The notes below the pieces were generated by a model, which did not search any database, was not told the origin of the DNA, and worked only from the letters and a program-made list of their open reading frames with translations. 64,000 nt of DNA from positions 62,001-126,000 of the forward strand of contig JAGOPY010000003.1 of NCBI GenBank assembly GCA_017991835.1, given 5' to 3'. This stretch comes from Bacteroidales bacterium (GTDB taxonomy: Bacteria; Bacteroidota; Bacteroidia; Bacteroidales; JAGOPY01). The position numbers and the translations under genes are program-made. This document shows, piece by piece, positions 1 through 8,369 of this stretch (positions within the stretch are counted from its first letter, which is position 1; every line of letters starts with the position of its first letter).

Positions 1-1281
1 CGGCCTTCCGTTCACCACGGCATCCATCCAGGTCAGCGCCAGCCCTTGTTGCCCGGCATAAACCAGCCCATCGTCCTGCACATGGATATAGTCGGGCATT
101 CCGGCGCGGTAGCCTTCCAGCACATTCCGGATTTTCGATCCGTATGTTTTCCAGATATCCTGGTGGTCACCGGTACGGATGACATACTGCTGCAAGGCCC
201 AGATGAACCAGAGCGAAGCGTCGGCCGAGTTGTAGGCTTTTTTGTTTTTAATCCCGAAATTGGGGAATAGAGGGCCTTTCATATCCCGGACCATGGTATC
301 GATCACCGACCGGAAAGTCTTCAGATCGTCGAGTACCAGCGTGAGGCCGGGCAGTGCGATAAACGTATCCCTGCCCCAGCGCCCGAACCAGGGAAATCCG
401 GCAATGATATCGGTACGTTTTCCTTTTTTGACGATGAACTGCTGGGCGGCGTTGACCAGGCAGTGGTCGAAACTGTCGCGAGGCACCCTTTTTTTCACTT
501 CGCCGTCGAACGCTTTTTTGATCGAGACCGGGGCGATTTCCTCGGTACCGGCGCAAAACACCACGCTCTCCCCTTTCTTTATATCGATCTCGAAAAAGCC
601 GGGTACCAGCAGGTCTTCCTGGTATTCGTAGCCTCTTTCCATCTCCATCTGGTACTCGATGTTGTAGTTCCAGTCGGGTACATGGGTGTATTCCGGGGTT
701 TTGGAGAATTGCATATAAAGGTGCGAATAGCCGGTATAGAGCTTCATCCGGATGCCGTTGGGCACTTTTTCGTATTTTGTATTGGCGTTGATATTGGCTT
801 TGCTGAGGCGGTGCGCATTGCGGAATGCCAGGAAGGGCCTCAGGCGGAGTCTTGTCGGCGAGTGGGCGTCGATGAGTGTCCAGCGGATGAGGTACCGGTC
901 GGCATTGGTAGCGAACAGCATTTCCCGTTTCAGGACGACTCCGCCGACCTGGTAGATATTATGGGGTATCGGTGTGGTGGAGAAGTGGGTCAGGTAGCGA
1001 TGGCCGTGCGGATGGTACACTCCGCCGGGGTATTTATGGATACCCAGGTTAAACTCGGCGCCGTGCTGGATAACCGTCTCGTCGAGGTTTGAGAGGAGCA
1101 CGTGATTGTCGTCGTCGAGGGCCGGTTGCGGCACGACGAGCATTCCATGGTACTTCCGGGTATGGCATCCGACCACATTCCGGCTGGCATAGGCGCCGGC
1201 GCGGTTGGTACGGATCAGTTCACGGCTGAGTGAAAATTCAAGATTGACCAGTTGTTTTTTATCAAATTCGATATAGCTCAT
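1..1281 (-). CDS. Glycogen debranching enzyme (amylo-alpha-1,6-glucosidase family), 3' part outside window
   Basis: The frame is open from an ATG at 1281 down to base 1, giving 427 codons of a protein that continues past the window edge. It begins MSYIEFDKKQLVNLEFSLSR and contains NRAGAYASRNVVGCHTRKYHG and, at the edge, ALTWMDAVVNGRP. These match the N-terminal and the start of the catalytic (alpha/alpha)6 barrel of bacterial/archaeal glycogen debranching enzymes, which remove alpha-1,6 branches from glycogen in the cytoplasm. Family members are usually about 650 residues, so roughly the last third is missing. The ATG is favoured because a TAnnTTTG promoter box lies about 55 bases upstream and the N-terminus aligns with family memory. 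Identification is from remembered family sequences, not a search. Confidence 0.88.
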   Translation of the reverse strand, partial: MSYIEFDKKQLVNLEFSLSRELIRTNRAGAYASRNVVGCHTRKYHGMLVVPQPALDDDNHVLLSNLDETVIQHGAEFNLGIHKYPGGVYHPHGHRYLTHFSTTPIPHNIYQVGGVVLKREMLFATNADRYLIRWTLIDAHSPTRLRLRPFLAFRNAHRLSKANINANTKYEKVPNGIRMKLYTGYSHLYMQFSKTPEYTHVPDWNYNIEYQMEMERGYEYQEDLLVPGFFEIDIKKGESVVFCAGTEEIAPVSIKKAFDGEVKKRVPRDSFDHCLVNAAQQFIVKKGKRTDIIAGFPWFGRWGRDTFIALPGLTLVLDDLKTFRSVIDTMVRDMKGPLFPNFGIKNKKAYNSADASLWFIWALQQYVIRTGDHQDIWKTYGSKIRNVLEGYRAGMPDYIHVQDDGLVYAGQQGLALTWMDAVVNGRP

Positions 1282-1336
1282 AGGGCTTTATAAATCAATA
1301 TTTTTCTGCAATTGGACCGAGGCAAGAACCGGCCTG

Positions 1337-1344
1337 CAAAGGTA
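1337..1344 (-). promoter_or_regulatory. -7 box (TACCTTTG) for the glycogen debranching gene
   Basis: Read on the minus strand this is TACCTTTG, a perfect match to the Bacteroidota -7 consensus TAnnTTTG, 55 bases before the ATG at 1281. I see no clear TTG -33 element at the expected 19-21 base spacing. Confidence 0.45.
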
Positions 1345-1462
1345 AGGAAAGTTTTAAGAATTTTCATTCCGCATTTCACAATACCAATGCCATTTAACAA
1401 ATTTTGTGAAATGGCGTACCTTAATTGAGATGGAGTCTCACTGACGAAAGTTATCAACCCCT

Positions 1463-1494
1463 CTTGACTTTCCTATCGACTTTTATTATATTTG
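1463..1494 (+). promoter_or_regulatory. Bacteroidota-type promoter for the 1694 gene
   Basis: A TTG at 1464-1466 and TATATTTG at 1487-1494 are separated by exactly 20 bases, matching the Bacteroidota sigma factor consensus (TTG, 19-21 bases, TAnnTTTG). Transcription would start near 1500 and give a leader of about 190 bases that includes the AG repeat. Confidence 0.55.
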
Positions 1495-1573
1495 TCCCGC
1501 CCCCCAACCATTGATCTTTTAAGCAATTCAATTAATCCCGATGATACGGTTTTGCCTGAGGTCGTATTTCCGT

Positions 1574-1597
1574 AGAGAGAGAGAGAGAGAGAGAGAG
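1574..1597 (+). repeat. (AG)12 dinucleotide repeat in the leader of the 1694 gene
   Basis: Twelve uninterrupted AG units lie between the predicted promoter at 1463-1494 and the start codon at 1694. The rest of the 412-base gap 1282-1693 holds the two divergent promoters and nothing else I can recognise. A dinucleotide tract in a leader could slip in length and alter expression, but this is inference. Confidence 0.85.
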
Positions 1598-1693
1598 TAA
1601 TCTTTCTTCCGGAAAAGATATTTCCTCCATAATTAACTGACTAACTGAAGCCAGTTCTAATTAATCGAATAATTCATTTAATTTTATAAAACC

Positions 1694-4600
1694 ATGAAAA
1701 CAATATTTTTCAAGATTTCCTGGCTGATATTTACGTTGATAAATCTAGTTAACGGATACAGCCAGATCAATAACAGCACATTAAGCGATGAAGTGATATA
1801 CCTGGATCCTGATACCTGTTACCCGGGATTAGCGAATGGCAGTCCTTCCCGGGATCAAGGACCTGAAACGGTTTGGCTGAATACAGGTTTGCCTATTTCA
1901 GGAGGAATTCCTTATGATATAATTTACGTGGAGGATGAGATAGATCCTTTAAACTCTCTCATATTTATCTATACAGAAAGGAAATTGTTAACCTATTATA
2001 TGTTTGAGTATATATGGGGGCCGACAATAGACCTGACTGAGTATGGTTCACAGACACTTTTTAAACTAACCCAACCGCTGCTTTCTAATTCAAGGGAAAA
2101 ACATCTTGCTTATAATCCAGTCAAACATGAATTATATTGTTTGACTCAAGATTTAAAAATTCTTGTAATTGATCCTTTTTCTCTGGTAACAGCACCCATA
2201 ATCAGAGAGATTGTTCCAAACACCGATATTGGGTTGCTGGACTGGGCTATTCTTAAGTACGATCCTGTTTCGCAATATATATTCCTGGGTCTTTGCCGGT
2301 ATCATGACGCTTCAGAAGCAGAATTAATGGCATTTAACACAACGGATTATACTTTTGAATATTCCATCCACAATGGAAACCTTACTGATGTTTCTTTTAA
2401 TCCTAATCCATATTACTCTATACTTTACTTATCGTCTAATAGTGAAATCCAGTTAAGAAATACACTGGATGGATCTTTAATAAATTCTTATCCAATGCCT
2501 TGTTCAATGGGAGTAATATTTAATGCATACAACGAAAGTACAGGCCTGAATAAAACTTACTGTTTGCCGAAGAGCAATATTATTGTAGAGGATAATGCAC
2601 TGGTCTTTACAGGGAATAATACCAATCCACAGACGAAATCAATGGCAAAAGGTAATTTTGGATGTGGTATTTATAATGCACTTTCCGATAAAGTATATAT
2701 TGGTTACACCAGCATAGGAACTCTTCCGAGTGGATTCATATCATTCGACCCTGATACAGAGAACATGACAGATCATGAATTAACAAATGATGATATTCTT
2801 ATGGATATGGCAAACCTTGAAGAAAGGGTTTTTATTAGCACAAGGGACCATATCTATTGTTGTAAAAATGGCACAAACTATCCGGATTATACATTAGATT
2901 CGCCGGACAGCTATTTTTACCGTATTACAACCACCAATTTTTTCAACTACCCTCGCATTTGGGCTACAAATTTGATGGATCAGTCATTACAAATTGCTAA
3001 TGCTCCTGCTGAATTTATCAATTTGGAATGGTATGAGCCGGAGCCTTATAGTGGAGCGGCACTGCAAGGATTTTTTAATCATACGGATCAAAAGCTTTAC
3101 CTTTACTACGGAAAGCGGGATGGAGACCACAAATTCATGTACATCTATGATCCGGCAACAGCAGATATTACGTCAGTCAGGATTGATCATAATCCAACCG
3201 GTGTGATTGTGGATGAAGTGACCAATATTATTTATTTCTCAAGATGGCTGGATAATTTTATAAAAAGATATGATGCTGACGGCAATTCCTGGTTGCAACC
3301 TATTAATTTGCCGGAGGGATTTTCATTCTGTTATGAGATGTATATATCAGACAGGATGTTATATTGTGTTACAAAAATTAATCAGGGAGAAGTAGATGCG
3401 GCCCGCTTGCTTATTTATAACCTGGACGAGCCACTGGCGGAGCCGGAAATAATTGATATTCCGTGCTTCAGTCCAAGCGGATATCCAATTGTAGCACATT
3501 ACACCGTTGATAACATTGGCAGGATTTATATTTCTATTCGATTTGTAGAGAAAAACCAAGGAAGAGTGATCAGGATCAATGAAGATTTTAGCATGACTGA
3601 TTTTGGGATCAACTTTGTGGAACCTGATGAAATACTTTATGATCCATTACAACATAGAATTTTACTCAAGTACCTCGAATCGGACAATATCTCAATCTTA
3701 GATTTCGAAGCTTCCCCTCACTCCTATCAGAATTTTCAACCACGTGAGGGGCTTGCTATTATTGATATGGAAATCGATCCCATTTCAAATTTAGTTTATT
3801 TTGATTATAATGATATTCAACAGAATGGGTATATCGATATCTTTACTACCAATGGCATATTCGTGAAAACCGTCCAGGTGGGATATCTGGCATTGGCTCT
3901 GAAATATAATCCTAACAATGGTCTTATGTATGTTCACGTTCCTGAAAACCACGCCGCTGATAGAAAGGAACAGTTATGGAGCATAGACCCGGGTACATTT
4001 GATGTCTATTCAATGGATCTTGGTCAAAACGAGGGCCATTGGAGAAATGCTGTCTATTTAACTGATTTGATCCTGGATGAAGAAAATAACAAAATCTATT
4101 CGGTCAGCGCTCATGGAAATATTAAAATCATCAATTGCAGTAATGACCAACTCACTCTGCAACCCGGCTGGAACTGGCTCTCTTATCCGCGACTCGACCG
4201 CAGCCAGGGCGCTCCGGCTCCGGAAGAAGTGCTCCAACAGAATTACTTTTCTGTTGGTTATGAGAATTTGTTAATGACATACTACAATTATTTATGGCAT
4301 CCGACTAATTTGGCATCTGTAACATGGGAAGAAGGTCCTGCTGGTTGGACATACGATGGTTTAACAGAAGTTTACAGTGAACGAGGATATAAAATCCATC
4401 TGTTACCTGAGCAAAGCAGGATCCTGGATTTGACGGGCACAATACTTGATCGTGCATCTACATTTCTATTATATGCAATTAACCCGAATTGGATTGGATA
4501 TTTTCTCCCGATAACGCAGAGCCCGTTCGATGCGATCCCTGAAGAATTTCTTAATAAAATCACTCGTATAACAGGGCAATATTGGAGTTGTTTCAAAAAA

Positions 4601-5389
4601 GACCCGCTTCCCCCGTTGAAAAGTTCGGGAAGCCTCTGGGGCTGTGCCTGCCAGCAGGGAAGGATCGAGTTGAAATACGGTGACATGATTACCGTCAATA
4701 CCGTTGAAGAAATCGGCGCTTTTCACTGGCAGTACGGGGGAATATTTGCCAGTGTGGAGCCGAAAGCCCCATCACTTTATTTTCAGTATGAAGAACAGCC
4801 GGCATATGATGCGATCTTTATCGAACTGGATACCCTGAACCTGCCGGAAGAGATCGGGGCATTTGCCGGAGATTCCTGTATTGGTGCAACTACGGTATTG
4901 CCCTCCGACACCATGGCCCTGATCTGCGCTTACACCGAAGGATTTGAAGGCGAGGAGATCACCTTCGAACTGCTGTATCCAACCAAATCGGCCAGGCCAA
5001 GGTGCAGGGATTATTCTGTTCTGAATACCACCACAGGAATTCGTGAAAAACGCAGAATTGTAGCAGGAGAAAACCAGCCCTATTTCCTGGTTTCATTGAA
5101 ATCACAGGAAAATATTCCGGCTGATGAGGCGGCATTCAATGTCAATGTCCGGCCAAATCCGGCTAGGGATGAATTTACCGTATCGTACTTCTCCGGGGAA
5201 GAGGCGTTGGTCGAGTTGTCGTTGATCAATACATTGGGATTACCGGTCAGAAGCTGGCAACGAGGGATCCAGGGCGCGGGGAGCTATTCGATTATGATCA
5301 GTACCACCGGTTTGCCTTCAGGTTGTTACTACCTGAAGGTCAAGGCTGGTAATGCTGTTGAAATACAAAAAATTATAATCATTCATTAA
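1694..5389 (+). CDS. Large secreted protein with beta-propeller-like N-terminus and T9SS type A sorting domain
   Basis: This 1231-residue protein starts with a signal peptide (MKTIFFKISWLIFTLINLVN then GYSQ). Residues of about 40 to 810 form an irregular series of strand-rich blocks of the type 'D...YDP...IYFS', suggestive of beta-propeller repeats. A segment near residue 815 reads LQPGWNWLSYPRL, a module I recall from other Bacteroidota secreted proteins. The last 80 residues (VRPNPARDEFTVSY ... GLPSGCYYLKVKAG) are a typical T9SS type A C-terminal sorting domain, so the protein is predicted to be exported by the type IX system and attached to or released from the cell surface. The precise role is unknown. 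The 3' 1.2 kb is noticeably more GC-rich than the AT-rich first 2.4 kb, which hints at a chimeric origin. A Bacteroidota promoter lies upstream at 1463-1494. Confidence 0.82.
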   Translation: MKTIFFKISWLIFTLINLVNGYSQINNSTLSDEVIYLDPDTCYPGLANGSPSRDQGPETVWLNTGLPISGGIPYDIIYVEDEIDPLNSLIFIYTERKLLTYYMFEYIWGPTIDLTEYGSQTLFKLTQPLLSNSREKHLAYNPVKHELYCLTQDLKILVIDPFSLVTAPIIREIVPNTDIGLLDWAILKYDPVSQYIFLGLCRYHDASEAELMAFNTTDYTFEYSIHNGNLTDVSFNPNPYYSILYLSSNSEIQLRNTLDGSLINSYPMPCSMGVIFNAYNESTGLNKTYCLPKSNIIVEDNALVFTGNNTNPQTKSMAKGNFGCGIYNALSDKVYIGYTSIGTLPSGFISFDPDTENMTDHELTNDDILMDMANLEERVFISTRDHIYCCKNGTNYPDYTLDSPDSYFYRITTTNFFNYPRIWATNLMDQSLQIANAPAEFINLEWYEPEPYSGAALQGFFNHTDQKLYLYYGKRDGDHKFMYIYDPATADITSVRIDHNPTGVIVDEVTNIIYFSRWLDNFIKRYDADGNSWLQPINLPEGFSFCYEMYISDRMLYCVTKINQGEVDAARLLIYNLDEPLAEPEIIDIPCFSPSGYPIVAHYTVDNIGRIYISIRFVEKNQGRVIRINEDFSMTDFGINFVEPDEILYDPLQHRILLKYLESDNISILDFEASPHSYQNFQPREGLAIIDMEIDPISNLVYFDYNDIQQNGYIDIFTTNGIFVKTVQVGYLALALKYNPNNGLMYVHVPENHAADRKEQLWSIDPGTFDVYSMDLGQNEGHWRNAVYLTDLILDEENNKIYSVSAHGNIKIINCSNDQLTLQPGWNWLSYPRLDRSQGAPAPEEVLQQNYFSVGYENLLMTYYNYLWHPTNLASVTWEEGPAGWTYDGLTEVYSERGYKIHLLPEQSRILDLTGTILDRASTFLLYAINPNWIGYFLPITQSPFDAIPEEFLNKITRITGQYWSCFKKDPLPPLKSSGSLWGCACQQGRIELKYGDMITVNTVEEIGAFHWQYGGIFASVEPKAPSLYFQYEEQPAYDAIFIELDTLNLPEEIGAFAGDSCIGATTVLPSDTMALICAYTEGFEGEEITFELLYPTKSARPRCRDYSVLNTTTGIREKRRIVAGENQPYFLVSLKSQENIPADEAAFNVNVRPNPARDEFTVSYFSGEEALVELSLINTLGLPVRSWQRGIQGAGSYSIMISTTGLPSGCYYLKVKAGNAVEIQKIIIIH

Positions 5390-5420
5390 CATTTAACGGG
5401 AGTGCATCAAAAGTCTTTAA

Positions 5421-5530
5421 TAAACCACAAAGGCGCACAAAATATATCACAAAGGCGCGCAAAGTACCTGATTACAGGATTAAAACCTTTGTGCGCCTTC
5501 GTGCAACCCTTTGTGTTCCTTTGTGGTTAA
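5421..5530. repeat. Dispersed palindromic element, ACAAAGGCGCACAAAG family
   Basis: The left arm (5421-5464: ACCACAAAGGCGCACAAA and variants) and right arm (5487-5530: CTTTGTGCGCCTTCGTGC ... CCTTTGTGGTT) form a long imperfect inverted repeat. A second member of the same family lies at 43298-43380. It fills the space between two T9SS genes and could fold into a long hairpin in the transcript. Confidence 0.8.
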
Positions 5531-5564
5531 GTATTTTTGAGAAATCCTCATTAAAATAAGAGCA

Positions 5565-7907
5565 TTGAAGATAAAAAATATCATTGCCATTTTCTGGTTT
5601 ATGATCCTGTTGATCAACCAGGCTTATCCACAGATCATCACCGTCAAACAGGATGGAACCGGCGATTTTACGGCAATTCAACAGGCCATAATTGCTAGCC
5701 AGGACGGGGATACGGTGCTGGCCTGGCCGGGAATCTATTATGAAAACCTGGATTTCAATGGCAAAAGCCTTACCCTGGCCAGTCTGAACTTGACTACAGG
5801 CGATCCAACATATATCCATACAACAGTAATTGATGGCAATCAGCAGGGAAGATGTGTCACAATGAATTCAAACGAACAACTTGCTGCAATCTATGGATTT
5901 ACCATGAGGAATGGATGGGAAAGGTTCGGTCCGCACGCCATTTCCGATAATTCAGGTGGTGGAATTCTGGCATACGAAATTGGGGAACTCAAAGTCACGA
6001 ATTGTATAATCAAGGATAATCAGGTGAACGGCGGTGGAGGGGGAATATATTGTAAAGATTTGACATTGTATTTATCTGGAGTATTTATTTTTAACAATTA
6101 TGCTGTAAGTGGCGGCGGCGGAATTTGTCTTGTGGTTGACGGTAACATTATATTTGATAGTATAAACAGGTGCAATATTTATTTGAATTATTCTGCCAGG
6201 GGTAATGACTTTGCTCATAATGTCTCACATCCCATTGAAGTTATTGTGGATACTTTTACCGTGATGAATCCTGACATCTATTATCTTTCATCTACGGATA
6301 TGTACGGATTTCAAAATGGGCTTATCACTTATGATATCTTGCACCATAAGATCGAACCCGTGAACGGTGATTTATTTGTCAGTCCTGTCGGGAGTGATTC
6401 CAACAGCGGCACTTCGCCTGACGACCCGTTACGGTCGGTTTCATTTGCGCTCACAAAGATTGTCTCCGACAGCCTGCATCCCAACACTATTCACCTGGCA
6501 AACGGCGTCTATTCTCTTTCATTTACCGATGAAAAATACCCGTTGAACATACGTAGCCACATTACCATCGAAGGGGAACACCAGGATTCGGTGTTTCTCG
6601 ACGGAGATTCTATAATCTATATACTGAAAGGAAATAATGAAGTTTCGGATTTCGTTTTCCGAAATCTGACCATATGCAATGGAAACGGGATTATTAACAC
6701 TTCCATCGGTGTTGGTTTAATGAGATTATACGTTAATTATAATGCCCTTTTTGAAAATGTATCGCTTACAGGAGGAGTCGGTGATCTCCGGAGCACTTTT
6801 ACTCTTATAGGCGATAATACGACTTTCAAAAATGTCAGGATTTTTGAGAATTATGGTGGTTTCCCGCATTGTGCGATACACCCCCTGGCTTTTTTACCGG
6901 GGGTCATCGTACACGATACAGTAGAGTTTATAAACGTAAAATATTTTTATAATCAACCTTCCCCAAACCCATTATATGGTCTAGGTGATGGGATATCTGT
7001 CGGTGGTACTCTGGAATGGGACAATTCCATGACCGTCAATTTTATCGGATGTGAGTTTACTGACAATGTGGAAAATTTTACAGGCTGGAACGCAACGACC
7101 TGCCTGATAATAAATGAAAACGCGAAGGCCAACCTGGTGAATTGCACACTGGGGAACAACTTATGTCAGGTAAGTCCCGAAGGATATGCCATAAATATCT
7201 ATAATAAGGGCAAGGTTGATATTTACAATTCAATCTTATATGGTAATGTCCATCATCAAGCCAGTCTTTCCGGCGATCTTGATAAACCTGCCATGCTAAA
7301 CATTTATTCTTCGTTAGTTGAAGGTGGCCAGGAAGATATCTACATTTCCGACCCGGTCCATACCCTTTGGTATGACCCAAGTAATATTGATACCGATCCG
7401 ATGTGGGATACCGCATCAATGTATCCATACAGTCTATCTTTCGGATCCCCATGCATCGACGCCGGCACCCTCGATCTTCCTCCCGGCCTCGAACTCCCTG
7501 AATATGACATCGCCGGCAATCCCCGCGTTTACGGAGAATCCGTTGATATGGGAGCATACGAATATGGCCCCTGGGTCAATGTGCCTTCGGCACCCGGTTC
7601 CAGGTTCCAGGTTCCGGGTTCCAAATTATTAAACGTCAATCCGAATCCTTTTACTTTCGGGACTTATATAAGTTACGAGTTGAAATCAGCCGGGAGGTTG
7701 AATATTAGTATTTTCAACAGCAGCGGAATGTTGGTTAAGACACTGGTCAATTTTAAAGGAGGGACCGAAGAGACAGGGGAAATCTACTGGGATGGAGCCG
7801 GCCCTGGAGGAACCGCCCTGCCCGCCGGAATCTACTTTGTCCGCCTGACCATCGATGGGAAAGAGACGGAAACGGTGAAGGTGGTGAAGGTTGAAAATAG
7901 TCATTAG
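5565..7907 (+). CDS. Secreted right-handed beta-helix protein with T9SS type A sorting domain
   Basis: The 780-residue product begins at a TTG codon followed by MKIKNIIAIFWFMILLINQA and YPQ, a clear signal peptide. Directly after it, VKQDGTGDFTAIQQAI is the start of the pectin-lyase-like parallel beta-helix fold. Glycine-rich turns such as DNQVNGGGGGIYC and SGGGGICL support a helix of stacked coils. A second helix-start motif (LFVSPVGSDSNSGTSPDDPL, about residue 270) matches the DUF1565 type, so there are probably two helical regions. The C-terminus (NVNPNPFTFGTYISYEL ... LPAGIYFVRLTIDGKE) is a T9SS type A sorting domain with a FlgD-like sequence. It is probably a surface or secreted polysaccharide-binding or polysaccharide-acting protein; no catalytic residues are identifiable. 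It follows the 1694 gene in the same direction across the palindrome at 5421-5530. Confidence 0.85.
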   Translation: MKIKNIIAIFWFMILLINQAYPQIITVKQDGTGDFTAIQQAIIASQDGDTVLAWPGIYYENLDFNGKSLTLASLNLTTGDPTYIHTTVIDGNQQGRCVTMNSNEQLAAIYGFTMRNGWERFGPHAISDNSGGGILAYEIGELKVTNCIIKDNQVNGGGGGIYCKDLTLYLSGVFIFNNYAVSGGGGICLVVDGNIIFDSINRCNIYLNYSARGNDFAHNVSHPIEVIVDTFTVMNPDIYYLSSTDMYGFQNGLITYDILHHKIEPVNGDLFVSPVGSDSNSGTSPDDPLRSVSFALTKIVSDSLHPNTIHLANGVYSLSFTDEKYPLNIRSHITIEGEHQDSVFLDGDSIIYILKGNNEVSDFVFRNLTICNGNGIINTSIGVGLMRLYVNYNALFENVSLTGGVGDLRSTFTLIGDNTTFKNVRIFENYGGFPHCAIHPLAFLPGVIVHDTVEFINVKYFYNQPSPNPLYGLGDGISVGGTLEWDNSMTVNFIGCEFTDNVENFTGWNATTCLIINENAKANLVNCTLGNNLCQVSPEGYAINIYNKGKVDIYNSILYGNVHHQASLSGDLDKPAMLNIYSSLVEGGQEDIYISDPVHTLWYDPSNIDTDPMWDTASMYPYSLSFGSPCIDAGTLDLPPGLELPEYDIAGNPRVYGESVDMGAYEYGPWVNVPSAPGSRFQVPGSKLLNVNPNPFTFGTYISYELKSAGRLNISIFNSSGMLVKTLVNFKGGTEETGEIYWDGAGPGGTALPAGIYFVRLTIDGKETETVKVVKVENSH

Positions 7908-7950
7908 CTCGCTGCGCGAGCGGGAATAGGTCATTAGCTCGCTTCGCTCG
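7901..7950. repeat. Duplicated TCATTAGCTCGCT segment with hairpin at the 3' end of the beta-helix gene
   Basis: TCATTAGCTCGCT occurs at 7901-7913 and again at 7931-7943, 30 bases apart. The first copy continues into the perfect hairpin GCTCGCTGCGCGAGC (7907-7921), which overlaps the TAG stop. There is no T run, so I do not call it an intrinsic terminator. Confidence 0.5.
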
Positions 7951-8020
7951 CGTCATTGGTCATTGGTGGAACTTTGGAACACTGGGACTCCGGAACCATT
8001 GATCTTAAGAAAAGTAGGTG

Positions 8021-8109
8021 CGGAGAGAGGGGGATTCGAACCCCCGGTCCCGAGATATCGGGACAACGGTTTTCGAGACCGCCGCATTCGACCGCTCTGC
8101 CATCTCTCC
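8021..8109 (-). tRNA. tRNA-Ser (CGA)
   Basis: Reading the minus strand, the 7-base acceptor GGAGAGA (8109-8103) pairs with TCTCTCC (8028-8022), followed by discriminator G at 8021. The anticodon loop is CTCGAAA, giving anticodon CGA for serine codon UCG. The T arm contains GGTTCGAATCC. The long variable arm expected of tRNA-Ser has an unusually strong 7-base stem GTCCCGA/TCGGGAC, which belongs to the palindrome family described in the findings. CCA is not encoded. Confidence 0.95.
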
Positions 8110-8113
8110 GGAG

Positions 8114-8202
8114 CGGAGAAAGAGGGATTCGAACCCCCGGTCCCGAGGTATCGGGACAACGGTTTTCAAGACCGCCGCATTCGACCGCTCTGCCATTTCT
8201 CC
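8114..8202 (-). tRNA. tRNA-Ser (UGA)
   Basis: On the minus strand, acceptor GGAGAAA (8202-8196) pairs with TTTCTCC (8121-8115), discriminator G at 8114. The anticodon loop CTTGAAA gives anticodon UGA. The body is almost identical to the tRNA-Ser(CGA) four bases downstream, so the pair looks like a tandem duplication. The variable arm again carries TCCCGA/TCGGGA. Confidence 0.95.
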
Positions 8203-8212
8203 GTTGAGGGCG

Positions 8213-8220
8213 CAAAAATA
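8213..8220 (-). promoter_or_regulatory. -7 box (TATTTTTG) for the tRNA-Ser pair
   Basis: The minus strand reads TATTTTTG, a match to TAnnTTTG, 10 bases before the 5' end of tRNA-Ser(UGA). No convincing -33 TTG is seen at 19-21 bases. Confidence 0.45.
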
Positions 8221-8322
8221 CAAACTTTTATCTTCCCGGAACTACCTTCCGCCAAAATTTGCCACATTCTGACTTATCCCGGCCTTAAACTGATCAAAAT
8301 AGTTTTTTAAATATTTTAAATT

Positions 8323-8330
8323 TATCTTTG
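8323..8330 (+). promoter_or_regulatory. -7 box (TATCTTTG) for the GWxTD gene
   Basis: TATCTTTG matches TAnnTTTG and lies 39 bases before the ATG at 8370. It sits in an AT-rich stretch; no exact -33 TTG at the right spacing. Confidence 0.5.
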
Positions 8331-8369
8331 TTTTAACGGGAATTGAAACTTTCTTAAATCGCTTTGCCA

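Noticed and set aside
463..1092. Plus-strand reading frame of 209 residues at the left edge
   Set aside because: It runs antisense to the glycogen debranching enzyme, whose conserved motifs cover this region.
7934..8310. Several small reading frames over 7934-8310 on both strands
   Set aside because: They are translations of two tRNA-Ser genes and their repeated sequence.
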